From positions 33,192,383 through 33,256,382 of the forward strand of contig CM067546.1 of the NCBI GenBank assembly GCA_034509755.1: a stretch of 64,000 nt of DNA, written 5' to 3'. Positions 8,940-21,183 of this stretch are shown piece by piece; within the stretch, counting starts at the first letter, position 1; the number at the start of each line of letters is the position of its first letter. The notes beneath the pieces are model-generated. The model saw nothing but the letters and a program-made list of their open reading frames with translations. It ran no database searches and had not been told where the DNA came from. A program made the position numbers and the translations under genes. The stretch comes from Anisodus tanguticus (lineage: Eukaryota; Streptophyta; Magnoliopsida; Solanales; Solanaceae).

Positions 8940-9700
8940 TATTTGTAATCCGTGCATCTATGCCATCATAGATTAAGACACGTTAAATAGAAAGTCATTC
9001 AAAAGCTAACGAAGTTGAGATTGTTGCCTTCTGTCGACATAAACCCTCAAAATAAATATGAGGTAGGCGAAGAGGCAAAAATCACCTTTCCAAGTTCTGT
9101 CAAAGGAATAGCGAAAGAAGCACCGCTCCTCTAGAACTTAGTCACACCTACATGGGTGATTTGAAGTTTATACAAAATAGAGGGGAGAGACAAGTACTTT
9201 GTGACTTTCATTGATGATGGTACAAAGTATTGCATCTTTTGTTTGTTAAAAGCAAAGATGAAGTTGTTGAAGCGGATAAGCGCTACAAGCAGAAGTTGAA
9301 AATCAACTAAGCCTACGGATTGAGGAAATCGTAGTGATAGAGGGGGAGAATGTGAACATCATTCATTAAACGACTGCTCATTACTCACCTCAGTCTAACG
9401 GTTAGCCAAATGCAAAGCCGTACTCTCAAATTATATGGGGCAAGGCGATCCATACCGCTAATGCGATTCTCAACAGAACTACGCATAAGGATAAGGATAA
9501 CTCTCCGTGTGAAATACGGAAAGGATCTCACATATAAATGTTGTGATGTGGGGTGGCTTGGTAGAGGTTGGAATACCGAAATAGGTCAAGTTGGACCTAA
9601 GACTTTAGATTGCATATCCACAGGATCTGCAAATAACAGTAGTGCTTATCGCCTCTTGGTGTCAAAGAATGTTGAATTCTTTGAGGATAACTTTCCTTGA
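8940..9700 (+). pseudogene. pol: copia integrase remnant, element A
   Basis: This decayed copy of the F integrase begins with the HH/CC region (a cognate of the F block LWHHRLGHVNYKS, here out of frame). Then come GDLKFIQNRG-like sequence near 9160 and SKDEV near 9250. The block 9570-9700 has VGPKTLDCISTGSANNSSAY and NVEFFEDNFP, clearly the C-terminal part of the F protein. The central Asp-Glu catalytic region is mostly unreadable through deletions. Frames change every 100-200 bp. Confidence 0.7.
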
Positions 9701-11220
9701 GAAGGAAAAATAAGTAATTGCTTGAGGTTAACAAGAACCCGAGAGGGTCTGACTGTCCGGAACTAGACGTTCCGTATCTATAGGACTCAGAAGTTGCTGA
9801 CTATCCGGAACTTAATATTCCAGATCTACAGAACTCATGGATTCTAGATGTTGAACCGAGACGGAGCAAAGAGGGGACAAAGACTTGTTCCAGGCCTTCT
9901 AGCTTGTATGGTTGAGAATGAGCCATGGACAATTAACAAATAATTGTCATATCCAGAAGCGGAAGCTACAAAGAGAGAAATAGATTCCATCATATAGAAC
10001 CATACTTGTGTAATAGATTTCATCCGGGAAAAGAACCTTTGGGTTGTGAAAAAGGATACTCAAAAGTGAGTACAAAGTAGATGGATCTACTGACGAGTAT
10101 AAGGCCTCGGCTACTTGTACATATGCTTCTCTATGAATAGTTTAACATCTAGGGCCATTGTAGTCTTGCGTGGCATAAATGTTGAAATAGCCTTCCTAAC
10201 CGGAGAGTTAGAAGTGGAGGATTAGAGTTGGTTTGCTGGAATGTTGGGCTTCTTCCTGAACTTTCATTTTGGTCCTTGAAATGTTTACATTTTGGTCCTG
10301 GAAGTTTCAGATAAAATAGAAACAATGAATCTGACCACAGAAATATTGACTCTGAAGTTAGAAAGCCAACAGTTGGGAAAACCAACGGTCTGAAAGTGGA
10401 AGTTATATTAAAACGAAAGATATGGGTATCACAGATGACATCTTAGGAATTGGATTTCTAAGACATCTAATGGACTGGTCTAACTCCAAACTCAGTTGTG
10501 AGATAATTGACAGTCTCATTGAAGCCACCCATGGATATGAATCATAGAACTGATTGGAATCATGGTGCACCCATATACGAGGAGTGATATGTGTAGGTCA
10601 CATGTAGTTCAATGTATTGTACACACTACAACCGACCTGGTATCGGCCTACAAAGTAAATCAGTTGAACTAGGGTTCACTCGTGATTCTGGAAATGATCG
10701 ATAGAAGGCGTTAAGTCAGATATGACGATATCTGGAATATTCGCCTATCTACGGATTATGATATTCTGGATGTCCAGCGGTTCTAGGAGAACACAATGAT
10801 GCAAATTGGACATCAGATATGAAGAATACCAAAGCCACAAGTAAATATGTATGGTGGGTCTTGGAAAATCCTCTAAGCAAACTTGCATCGGCCGATTCAT
10901 GATGGAATCGGAGTTTATCGCTTTAAACAAAGCATGAAAGAAGTTGAGTAACTTCACGACTCCTTAGAGGCTTCCCTTATTGGGAGAAACTCGTGCCTTC
11001 AACAATTATACACTGCGGCTAGCCAGACGGCCTTAGGAAGGACATGGATGATGGCGTCTAGACATATCTGTCGGACTGTCGGACTGTCGGAGACATAAGA
11101 CCATATGGCAGTTGATCATCACGGGTGTCACTTCCTTGATTACTAATCAAAGGATATAGCGGACTCTTTAACTAAGGGACTACCCGAAGATCAAGTATTT
11201 TGCCCGTCTAGGGCAATGAA
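9701..11220 (+). pseudogene. pol: copia RT and RNase H remnants, element A
   Basis: Short blocks match element F pol: LEL/PEL repeats near 9760-9840, an RT start (GKEPLGCE-like) near 10027, a piece like MDVKTAFLNG (here NVEIAFLTGE) near 10167-10200, and RNase H end blocks (SKQTCIGRFMMESEFIAL) near 10880-10930. Most of the RT palm is missing. At 10205-10385 lies sequence unrelated to RT that also occurs in E (45060-45185) and holds TTTGGTCCTGGAAGTTTC. Many stops. Confidence 0.65.
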
Positions 11221-11860
11221 CTTAAAAATCCAAACAATACGAACCTTTGCGGTGGTAACCCAACCATACTAACTGGAGATCCCAAGAATTTGGTTCAATG
11301 GGAAAACTAAGCTGGAAAAGGTTCAGTTGAGTACTTCGGTGGAAGCAAGAGCACTTTGGATTATGATTTCTGTTTAAGAAACATGAATCCAAAGTCGTTC
11401 CCGCGATAGACATTAAAGTGCTACCTGCATGGTGGGTAAAGGTTAAGCTTCCAAACGATCTTCTAACGATTGAGGTAAGGGTTGGGGAAACTTTTAATAA
11501 TTCCTAACACTTGTGAAGTGGGGTATAGAAGGATATCTTGTAGGAGATCACCTATTTAAATGCGAGGACAGGCCGCCTCAAATGAACGCACTTAAGAATC
11601 CAAGTGTATCCATGGCCACAACGGACAGAAGAAAAGAAGGAACGAATAAAAGGGAGGTATTGTGTTGGTACTGTTGTCTTGGCTTACATTTAAACACTAA
11701 CGGTTCATGACATCACGTTCACCGCGCAGTAAGTATGATGGTATTCAACTAGGGAAGGTTCAAAGCGGAAGCTACCTCTCCTGATGCAATATCTTTTCGC
11801 TGAAAGATTGCTAAAAGTAGGCACCTTGTGTGTGCGCCAAAATCTCTTTCAAGAGGGGAT
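11221..11860 (+). other. conserved 3' non-coding region and polypurine tract, element A
   Basis: This non-coding stretch between RNase H and the 3' LTR matches 57952-58570 in F and, on the other strand, 43605-44270 in E better than the coding parts do. It ends with polypurine AAGAGGGGAT (11851-11860) next to the LTR, the plus-strand primer. Confidence 0.7.
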
Positions 11861-12993
11861 TGTTGAAAATTTACTAATGTGGAATTATGTTTATCCCGTT
11901 ATTTATGACTCGAACAATTGGGCCCCGCACGTTGGAAATATCATTTCCACACACGTGCAATCTTAGTGCCAAGTATCGTAAATTTCGTTAATGAAAGAGA
12001 TATTGGTACGTAAGTGAAATGTTTGAGACATAGAATGATGGATGGTTATTTGCTAAATGACATGTGTTCCACATTGGTAAATGAAGGAAGGATTGTACGA
12101 GGTGTAAGATGGAACGGGTCGGAAAAGGGCCGCAGAGCCGAGAAGGGCCGCGGTGCCTCCCGGACTGGGCCGCGGCGCCGGAGTGGCAGTGAGTTCTGTG
12201 TCGAATTAGCGTCGCGGAGCTAAGGTGGCAGAGTCGCGGCGCATCATGGGCAGTGACTGCTCGATGGAATCCCAAAAGGTTTGGTTGTTTAGGGGGTTTC
12301 AATGGCATTGAATCCACCCAATAATGGCCATTACTCGGACCATTATTTGGCTGCATTTGTTGGGGGTTAAATGTCATCCATTACATGGCAATTGATTGCC
12401 ATTGTGGGGCACTTGAAGAGGCGATCTTGCACACCTATAAATTTAAGTCTTGGCTCAATTCTATAGAGGAGAAGAGAAGAACATATATGCACATATGAAC
12501 AGAAAAACAAGTTCACAACACCACAAAGAGATCAAATTTTCCTAATAAGCAATCTTTCTCTTAGCAATCTTCATTATTCGTGTTCTTCGCTGAGATCATT
12601 TGTGTAGGCTTTGCACACTTGATAGTTTGTTGTTTCATCTTGGGAGACTATTGTCCATACTTCCGTAAAGCCTATATACGGGGGCAATCTTGTCTTAAAG
12701 ACAGAGGTCATCTCTCGACTCAACCGGTGGTGTTGTGTTTATCTAATTGGTTGCTAAGTGTTTCAGATGTTATCTTAACAGACGAAGGACTCTAACCGTT
12801 CGTATTCTCAGCGGATCTCCAAGCCACAAGTGTAGAAGTTCATGTTCTTGTATTTCCGAATACAAGTTCTATATTTAAAGTTTCATTCAAGAACAAGATA
12901 GTGACAACTTGTTGTTGTCCTCATTATTGTTTATCCTTTCAATCACTGTAATAGTTATTTACTATTCTCGTTGTTGCTTTACATATTCCAACA
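11861..12993 (+). repeat. 3' LTR of element A
   Basis: 1133 bp, begins TGTTGA and ends CCAACA. It has the CGCGGCGC cluster (12130-12245), the TATA-like CTATAAATTTAAG near 12435 and the leader module (12635-12724), with CAATCTTGTCTTAAA intact. Confidence 0.9.
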
Positions 12994-15019
12994 ATCAATC
13001 CCAACCATATAAAGTTGAGTCTGATATTTAATTCAGAAAAAAATATTAGATGTGAACATGAGATATTTATAGCAGATGAATGAATTCAGAAATATTTTGA
13101 AGACATGTCTTGTTAATGATGGTTAAGTGCTTTCATATTAATTTATGACTCTCAAAGTTAGATTATATGGTTTCATGTAATGTAGGGTGTGTGTAATTAT
13201 TATTTTAATATAATCTTATGTTATTAGACTATTTTTAATTCTAATACATCCACTCCAATACTACTTTTAAGTAAATCATTCGGTGTTCTTTTCATTGATT
13301 TATTTTGTTTTTTTGAACTTAACATCAATTTCTTTGTTATTTTATTGCTAACAATATGAAGAATGTCGTTAGTAAAAACATTTACGATATTATTACCAGA
13401 AAATGAATATACTTATAGTAGTGAGAGAAATGAATAATTTAAGGAAAAAGAAGAAAGTATACAATGTAAACATAATTCTTATAGGAGTACTATATTTACG
13501 CCAGAAGGCCTACATATCTAGTAGGAGTAGTGACAATTGCCACAACAATTCATAGTACGTTGATAAGTGACAGCACAACTATAACATGCAAATTGCAATG
13601 TTGGGCTAATTAAAGAAACCAAAATTTTTACAGAAAAATTAAAGGTGCAATCCACTTGTCTCATGGAGCCCAAGCTCTTCATAAATCTCATACTAGAAAC
13701 AGAGGTATTTCGAAAATTTATGTTATAAATTATTTTTTTTATTTCATTCCCACTAAATCAGTTCACCGAAAAAACGCATAATGGAAAACAGTTTCCCATT
13801 GAGATGCTGTGAAATATCCTAATTTTTTTCGTGTGTAAACACTTATTCTTTTCTCACTAATACAATCAAAATATTTACGAAAATATCCACCAACCATTTT
13901 TTAGTGGAAAAATAGTAAGTTTGTTTTTAGTAGTGTCACCCCTAAACAAGAGAATACATTATGCATACCTCCTAACAACTATATATATGCGGGGCTTTAT
14001 CAAAAGTTTTAGGTTTGAGCTTTGAACATGAAAAAAATCTTAATAGGGAGCGTTTTCTTCGAATGGGTTATACGCGACGTAAATTTAAATATAATCAGAA
14101 CTCAATGCAGATTTCCGACACCGAATGGAAAACTAAAAAAACATTCTACCATTGCAATCATTTCATGTTTCTCACTTTGTTACGTTAAAAGATTTAGAAA
14201 TCTTTCTCCAAGTTTTGTTTCGTATAATTTTATCAAGTGATTATTTTTGAATAATTATCTTGGTTGAATTCCAAAATTTTGGAAAACAAATAACAATTAT
14301 AAAGCGAGAATGACTAATCTTAGCTTGAATTAACAAAGTTTAATTACTCGTAGTTGTTACCAGGCAGGGATATTGACATCAATTAGAAGATGATATAAAT
14401 GGTGATATATACACACACCCACTTTAATTTTCCCGATTTTCTTTGTCTTTTTTATTTGTAACACAATTTTTAATCTTATCCTTGGTTTTTCATAGATGCC
14501 TAAGTTTTGTTTCGTCACATTATTGTCCAGACATAAAGTATCTTCATATTTATCGATTATGGACATAATTTGTGCCTGTCATTTATCTCATCCTTGTTCT
14601 ACATTCTTGATACCTAGGTTAAGATGTACTAAGAAAAAAAAGAGGGAGGAGGAAGAACTTGTTGGAAAATAAATTTAGCAACGCAACAACAAAGTTGTCA
14701 TATAATGATGATTTGAAAAAGTAATTTGTACAGTAATTGTTTAGCGTGGATGATTGAGTGTCTTAATTGAATATCATGTGAGGTGACTCATGTGATAAAG
14801 GAAAATTATTTAATAATGTTCCACCTAATTGCATACATAAAAGTCATGGCCATCTGCGTTTTGCTTAGTGTTTATGATATTCGAAAACTTTATATATGGA
14901 CCCAATTAATTAAAAAAGGCGGCTTTCACGCTAAATTTTTTGTTTTTATGTTATGTATTTGATATTGTCAATATAATTGCGAGTTGCGACCATTACCAAC
15001 ACAGAAAACTATGATTAAT
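12994..15019. other. AT-rich intergenic DNA
   Basis: No gene is supported. Open frames of 60-72 codons (14022-14240 and 14357-14566) have no recognisable motif and sit in low-complexity AT-rich sequence. A block near 13560-13620 (TGATAAGTGACAG, then AAAGAAACCAAA) recurs near 29730-29785. Confidence 0.5.
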
Positions 15020-15187
15020 TACTTCTTCCGTTTACTTTTACTTATCCATATATTAATAATTTAATTTTACTGGTCCATTTTTGACATATCAAGAAAAAAA
15101 AATTATAAAATATACACTTTATTTTTTATTTTATTTTAAAGAATGCGTAAAGTTCATTATGAACAACTAAAAGTGAACGTAATGGAG
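15020..15187. mobile_element. Stowaway-like MITE relic
   Basis: The left end, TACTTCTTCCGTTTACTTTT, and the right end, AAAAGTGAACGTAATGGAGATA in effect, are imperfect inverted repeats of the Stowaway type (CTCCCTCCGTT consensus), about 167 bp apart, with TA at the borders. No coding capacity, as expected for a MITE. Confidence 0.55.
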
Positions 15188-15328
15188 ATATCTTTAAGAT
15201 TTGATTCTAAGTTATGCAAGTTAGTAGACGTTTGATCTCATCTAAAAATTTCAAAAGTTTTTTGGAATGAAAACATTTTTTTTAATTTACTGTTGATTAG
15301 TAATTTAAATTGAGCGTGTGAAAATTAT

Positions 15329-16241
15329 CGGGTGAAAATCACTTACTCTCCTCAATTTTGCTTTAAAAATCAAACTGCTCCCTCAACTATGAATAATAGA
15401 CATTCCCCCCCCCCCCCCCCCCCCCTCTTATCCTATATAATATCTATTTTATCCTTGGTATTTTCAATCTCCATCCATATATAATATCTTTTTATATTAT
15501 ACATAATATTTATTTTTCTTAACATACGTATTTATATAATTTTATTTAAGTTAACAATATTAAGTAGAATAATCCTTTTATGAATTTGTCACTAAATCTA
15601 ATACTATTTTTTATGATTGTTATTTTAATATTGCGTGCATTAAGTATGTTATATGTATATAGATGCATGTTTCAATTCTCTTATTCTCTATTGTCTACAT
15701 CGATAAATAATTTTTTTGTTAATAATGAAATATTTTCTAATTTATAATTTAAAATCCATTTTCAATATAAATATATAATCTTTTAGGAATTTGTTATAAA
15801 ATATATCTCTATTTCTATTAATTATTTGTATATTACGTGCATTGAAATATGTATAAAGTTATTATTATCTATTATTTTCACTGGTATAAATAGATATTAG
15901 AGTTTTGATTGTTATTAAGAAAAATAGTTTTTTTTATTCTGCTAATTTGTTTCATTATAGATCATCATTAACTTATATACTCAATTAGTATTTCTCACTT
16001 TTCTTTTTTTGGTCGGAAAAATAATAAGTATTTAGTTTTTCATAAAAAAATTTGTTACATAAATTAAAAAATAAAAAACATGATTTTTTTTAAAAAAAAG
16101 GACAAACGTTGATAATGTAAGGATAAAATAGGCATATTAGAAATCCAATTAGGATAAAGGAGGGAGAATGTCTATTGTTCAAAGTTGAGGGGGGAGTTTG
16201 ATTTTTAAAGAAAAGTTGGGGAGTGTAAATGATTTTCACCC
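15329..16241. mobile_element. MULE-like non-autonomous TIR element
   Basis: Inverted repeats of about 76 bp: the left arm from GGGTGAAAATCA to AATAGACATTC (15330-15404) mirrors the right arm from GAATGTCTATTG to GATTTTCACCC (16166-16241) at roughly 85% of positions. The flanks are GAAAATTAT at 15320-15328 and again at 16242-16250, a 9-bp target duplication. Long TIRs with a 9-bp duplication fit Mutator-like elements. The 760-bp interior is AT-rich and non-coding, with a run of 21 C at 15405-15425. Confidence 0.75.
15405..15425. repeat. poly-C run
   Basis: Twenty-one consecutive C, directly inside the left TIR of the MULE-like element. Its length may be unreliable in an assembly. Confidence 0.9.
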
Positions 16242-16250
16242 GAAAATTAT

Positions 16251-16734
16251 TTTAAATTGTGAATATGAAATATATGAGAACTTCAATATTGAAAAATCTA
16301 ACTTGGTGATTTGAAAGTCATGTTTGACCATAAGTCTTAATTAGTCATTATCATTTGAGCTCTAATTGATATGAAAACCACTTATCTGACTAATCCTAAA
16401 CTGGAAATTAAAGTCTGATTTTCCATCTTTTTCTCTCCTTTTCAAGGTCTGCCTTGACATACATATATAACATTCTTTCCCCCTATTTTCTTCAAGGTCT
16501 TCCATTTGAGTGAATATTGACATGATAAACAATTATTTTTTCCTATCTCAAATATTAATAGTTTAACAAATTAAATTTATTTTTTAAAATTTTGCTAATA
16601 TTTTTAAAAATAAGAGTCATTTATTAACTTTTTTCCAAATTCATCCTTATTGTTCCAATTAACAAAACGTTAACAAGATGAGATTTTGGAGAGGTAAAGA
16701 GTAGTTAAATAAATTAAATACTTTCATAATTAAG
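16251..16734. other. AT-rich stretch without recognised feature
   Basis: No coding blocks, RNA gene or inverted repeat recognised. Confidence 0.5.
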
Positions 16735-18090
16735 GCTATTTTTTGGTAATTAAAGCTTTCTTATTAATCACCAAAGTGCAGAATTACAAATCAGTAGCAG
16801 TTATACACAACATGATATCATCTCAGTACACATCACAAAGCTGGCTAGAAATGAAACTATGAATGACATTATATATTCTAGGCCTAGCTCGAACACAAGC
16901 AACATACCCAACCTCTTTTGCTATAGCTTCCCAAGTTCTACTTTGCTTCTCAAAGATTCTTGTATTACTCTCAGCTCATATGGCATGTGTAATTTCAGTG
17001 CAGACCAACTTTAAATACTCGGGCTTTCTGAGACTTGCCCTTGAAGTTGGGGTCATATTATTGTATTTGCATTCATTGTCCCACACTTGTCCACAACCTT
17101 GTAGTGAATTCACATTGTACAAATAAGTTCTTCCTTGATTCATTATGCATGTGATAGAAACAACATTTAGGTTCCAAGTCTATTTTCCACTTTCTGAGTC
17201 TCTCAATAGTAAGCAATATTCCTAGCAGTTGAAGACATATAGTAAAGATAGCCTTGGGCCTGGCTGCATTTTGATACATACATAACACACTTCCATGGCA
17301 CTGTGGTTCTAGCTGAAAGGGCTTTGATAGTAGACCTGTCTAATCATACTCTTGCCATGTTGTTGAATCTACATTTGGGATACCAAACTCTTAGCTTCAA
17401 ACATCTTTCTAACCATTCAGCAAGCTTGCTTTGGAACTAAGACACTCTCCACTAGCTGCTGTTTAATGTAATAAGTGTGGATTCGTCTGATCAACATTTT
17501 ATCTTAATTGTGCTCAATATCCCACCAATTCTTAGCAATAGCTGCTCTGTTTCAGACATACATATTGGTGAGGTTCATGCCACCCACACTCTTAGTACAT
17601 AGCTTATCCCAGGACACTGAGGCTTTTTTAGTAATAGTACTGCTTCCAGACCACAAATAACTCTTACAATGAACTTCAAGAATTTTCAGTACCTTGGTAG
17701 AAAGGATATATATCTGTGCCCAAATGCTTGAATACCAAATAGGACTGTTTGAACAAGTTGTTCCCTACCTGCATATGATAATTTTCTAACAGACCAGAAA
17801 GATATCTTAGCAGTAATTTTTGCTATAAGTGGTTGCCATTGTATAAGAGATATCTTTTGGGTAGCAATAGGAATCCCTAAGTATTTAAAGGGAAGCTCCC
17901 CATAAGAGTATCCCAACTTATTTAGTATGTTTTCCTGGACAGAAAGTGACACTCCACCAAAATAAACTGAGTTTTTTTCAAAATTTACCTGCAAGCCAGA
18001 TGCTTGAGAGAACAAAGTAAAGCAATTATGCAAGACAATCACATATTTAAGATCACCCTTTGAGAAAAGGAGCAAATCATCAGCAAAGCA
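16735..18090 (-). pseudogene. L1-type LINE, 3' part (RT C-terminal part and zf-RVT)
   Basis: The minus strand codes for the C-terminal part of a plant LINE reverse transcriptase. From 18090 it reads the catalytic ADDLLLFSKGD, then FSQASGLQVNFEKNSVYF, LPFKYLGIPIATQKI and RKLSYAGREQLVQTVLFGI. After several breaks, 17288-17073 gives the zinc-binding zf-RVT region: ARPKAIFTICLQLLGILL, TIERLRKWKIDLEPKCCF and HMHNESRKNLFVQCEFTTRL. The 3' end near 16735 is AATAAGAAAGC...ACCAAAAAAT, as in plant LINE tails. The 5' continuation lies across copia element G, at 26954-27118. Confidence 0.85.
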
Positions 18091-19692
18091 TGTAGGGTTT
18101 TGTTGGGTTCAAAACACATAAGTAGGCACATCGAAAGTTTAAAATTTTGTTCTACTTACCCCAACAATTTCTTCTGATATGGTTATATGACAATCAAACC
18201 TGTAACATAAAACTAGAACACTTACAGGTTGTATAATCTGGAGTCTTTACTTAGGGATTACACGCGACCGTCCCTTCGACTGCAAGCACTATGTTATGGT
18301 ATATTCCTCTGTCAAGAAAGACAGAAATCCTGGCAGAGGTTCGAGAGAGTTTCGTCCTAGACTCTATGTCTAGAAAGTTTTATGAGAATTAGTATTCTTT
18401 TGTGTGTTTAATAACAATGAGATTGTGATGTATTTATAGCTAAAATTAGGTCTGAAAATGTTTTAGGGTTAGGCTTAAGTCTGGCCCAAAACCCGAGGTG
18501 CGGTGGGCCAGTCCGACTGGGCTCACTGTAGGGTCGGCGCGCGGCGGCCACCTAGCGAGCGCCGCGGCGCCCTACGTAAAAATTCATTTCCGTTTTCATT
18601 TAATATATATATATATATATTAAGACATTAAATCTAAAATCAAATTTTGATTTAAATAATTTCCATCTAATAGAAATTATCTCATAGTTATTATCAATTT
18701 AGATATCTCGGTTCCAAATCGAATATTTAATATTTTCTCAATACACCCTTAGACCGAAAAGACAATCGACATAGTGTGACCCTATAGGCCTTCACATATC
18801 GACACTAATCCAATTAAGGTCCACACGGAACTCCTAGACTGCGCCGTATGACAAACTCAATATGTGAAGTATGTTTACATGAATCCAGCAAAAATAACCT
18901 TTATGTGAGATGATAAATTCCCTTCATTCGCGACACACTCGATCAAGCTTAGGATTTGCCATGTGTCTATCCAAATGGCTTGATCACTTTATCGCATCTA
19001 TATTAGTCGACAACTAGATCATATTCTAAATATGTCTCTTGCATTGGCCAATGACTTGGTCGACCTAATATCACTGAGAAGTTGAGTGCTCTCTTGAATA
19101 TCCAATTGAGGAATGAATCCTATTCTTGGCTCAACTACCACCTTAATTTACATCATAATGCACCCAACACAAGTCGTATCTTATCCTATAAGGAGTTTAA
19201 GCTTAGGACATGGTCAAAGTACATTACTATGTAAACAAGGTGCGTATTGACCTCAAGTCAAAGGACTTTCATCTCCCACACGTTGATAACACTTTAGACA
19301 TGTATAACAAATAGTTTATCAACAGGGTATACCAATACTTTTCAAAAGTATCCATGTGTCCATCACTAGTAACCATTACCAGTAGCAGGTGAGACATGCT
19401 ACATTCTCTAAGAATGTGATGCAGACCACATGTTGACTTATAACATATCATCGATATCCCATTCTCGATGATCATTAGTCGAGGCTAATTTAGAGTTACG
19501 CTCTATTATCAATATCTCACTCTATTAATGACAATGTAAGCTCAAGGGATGCACATTAATGAATAATTACAAACAATCAAATAATAATTCAATAATTGCA
19601 AATGCCATAAATATTAATCTTATTAATAATATGAATGTGTTCAAGTACATTTGTCCCTAATAATGATTGTCTCTATGACATACATACTTTCA
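18091..19692 (-). repeat. 3' LTR of element G
   Basis: About 1602 bp. Longer than the other LTR because it keeps a GC-rich segment (about 18525-18580, with GCGCCGCGGCGCC) followed by an (AT)n run at 18602-18620. Both are deleted from the right copy. Confidence 0.93.
18601..18622. repeat. AT microsatellite in element G LTR
   Basis: About ten TA dinucleotides, present only in the left LTR of element G. Confidence 0.85.
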
Positions 19693-19706
19693 ATCTCCCA
19701 CTTGGC

Positions 19707-20273
19707 CTAGAGCCAATCTCCGATGTATCTAATACCTATGTTTTCAAAATGACCATTATGCTTAGCTAAGATTAATGGTTTAGTAAACGGGTCAGCTAGA
19801 TTATCATCTATGGGAACATAGTCTAATCTTATTTCTTCAGTTTCCACCATCTCCCTGAGTATGTGGTATTTCCTCGATACATGCTTGTTTCTGTTTGTTG
19901 ATCTTGGTTCCTTAGCTTGCGCAATCGCACCAGTGTTGTCACAATAAATTGTTATTGGACAAGTGGCACTTGTAACAACCCCTAGTTCCTTCAGAAACTC
20001 AGATATCGCGACAGTTTCTTTACCAACTTCCGATCCAGCAATGTACTCAGCTTCAGTTGTCGAATCGGCAATTGTAGCTTGCTTGGAACTTTTCCAACTC
20101 ACTATTTTGCCATTGAAAATGAAGGCATATCCAGATTGAGATTTGAAGTCATCAAGATCTGTCTGGAAGCTAGCATTAGTGTACCCAGTACACGCTAGCT
20201 TCTCTTGTCCACCATAGACTAAGAAATATTCCTTAGTTCGTCTAAGATACTTAAGAATACTCTTGACTGCTTT
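19707..20273 (-). pseudogene. pol: copia RNase H, element G
   Basis: RNase H degrades template RNA during copying. On the minus strand, 20273-20103 carries KAVKSILKYLRRTKEYFLVY, then GYTNASFQTDLDDFKSQSG, after a stop that splits it from RT. 20102-19707 carries SWKSSKQATIADSTTEAEYI, EFLKELGVV, ITIYCDNTGAIAQAKEP and KHVSRKYHILREMVE, then VPIDDNLADPFTKPL. Catalytic acidic residues (TNAS at the position of the usual TDAS, EAEY, CDN, DNLAD) are largely kept, but the first Asp reads Asn. The frame ends close to the polypurine tract. Damage is light and the element is probably recent. Confidence 0.9.
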
Positions 20274-21183
20274 TCAGTGTTCTTCCCCAGGATTCTGCTG
20301 AAATTTGCAAGTCATACTAAGTGCATAGGCCACATCTGACCTCGTACAAGTCATGGCATACATGATAGATCCTATAGCTGAAGCATATGGGATTCTTTTC
20401 ATGCGTTCAAGTTCTGCAACAGTAGAAGAACTATCCTTCTTTGATAACTTGATGCCTTGACCCATAGGAAGACTTCCCTTCTTGGAGTTTTCCATAGAGA
20501 ATCGTCTTAGCACTTTGTCTATGTATGTGGACTGTGACAGCCCCAACAATCTATTAGGTCTATCTCTATAGATCCTAATTCCAAGAATGTAGCAGGCTTC
20601 ACCCAAGTCCTTCATCATAAAGGTGCTGGATAACCATTCCTTGACTGATTGCATGAGAGTCTTATTATCTCACATTATTAATATGTCATCTACATATATA
20701 ACAATGAAGACAATACTCTCTTCCTTGCGCTTACTATAAACGCAGGGATCTTCTTTGCTTCTAACAAACTCAAATGATTTGACTATTTTATCAAAGCAAA
20801 TATTCCAACTCCTTGAGGCTTGCTTAAGTCCATAAATGGACTTCTGTAGCTTGCACACCACTTTGGGCTTAGTCTTGGATATAAAACCCTCAGGTTGTAT
20901 CATATACACCTCCTCAATTAGGTTACCATTGAGAAAGCAGTTTTAACATCCATTTGCCAAATGTCATAATCATAGTACGCGCTATTGCAAGCAAAATCCG
21001 AATGGACTTAATTTTTGCAACAGGTGAAAAGGTTTCATCATAATCGACCACAGGCCGTTGATTATAACCTTTAGCCACCAATCTTGCCTTATAAGTATGT
21101 ACCTTGTCATATGCATCAATCTTTTTCTTGAAGACCCATTTGCATCATATGGGTCTAACCCATGTTGGAAAATCAATCAAGTT
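20274..21183 (-). pseudogene. pol: copia reverse transcriptase, element G
   Basis: The piece 20909-20670 has YMIQPEGFISKTKPKVVCKL, KSIYGLKQASRSWNICFDK and the catalytic VIYVDDILIM. After a stop, 20654-20274 has WLSSTFMMKDLGEACYILGI, YIDKVLRRFSMENSKKGSLP and SAIGSIMYAMTCTRSDVAYA. The N-terminal part (21180-20915) is in broken frames, with QMDVKTAF near 20950. The YVDD box is intact. Typical copia RT length is covered, with at least three breaks. Confidence 0.9.

Larger units (their letters stand above)
6462..12993 (+). mobile_element. copia element A, full-length but degenerate
   Basis: Two direct LTRs (6462-7608 and 11861-12993) enclose a decayed interior with, in order, a short 5' reading frame, a tandem-repeat spacer, integrase, RT and RNase H remnants. 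Integrase before RT is the copia order. LTRs begin TGTTGG/TGTTGA and end CCAATA/CCAACA. Flanks are ATGAA (6457-6461) and ATCAA (12994-12998), a target duplication with one mismatch. A polypurine tract (AAGAGGGGAT) ends at 11860. There are stops throughout. It belongs to the same family as E, F and the solo LTRs at 32.6, 36.5 and 51.2 kb, and its interior is closest to E. Confidence 0.9.

Noticed and set aside
16700..16740. LINE inserted into the left LTR of the short LTR element (27119-28224)
   Set aside because: A few words (ATAATTAA, GCT) look alike, but the rest of the LTR is not found left of 16735.
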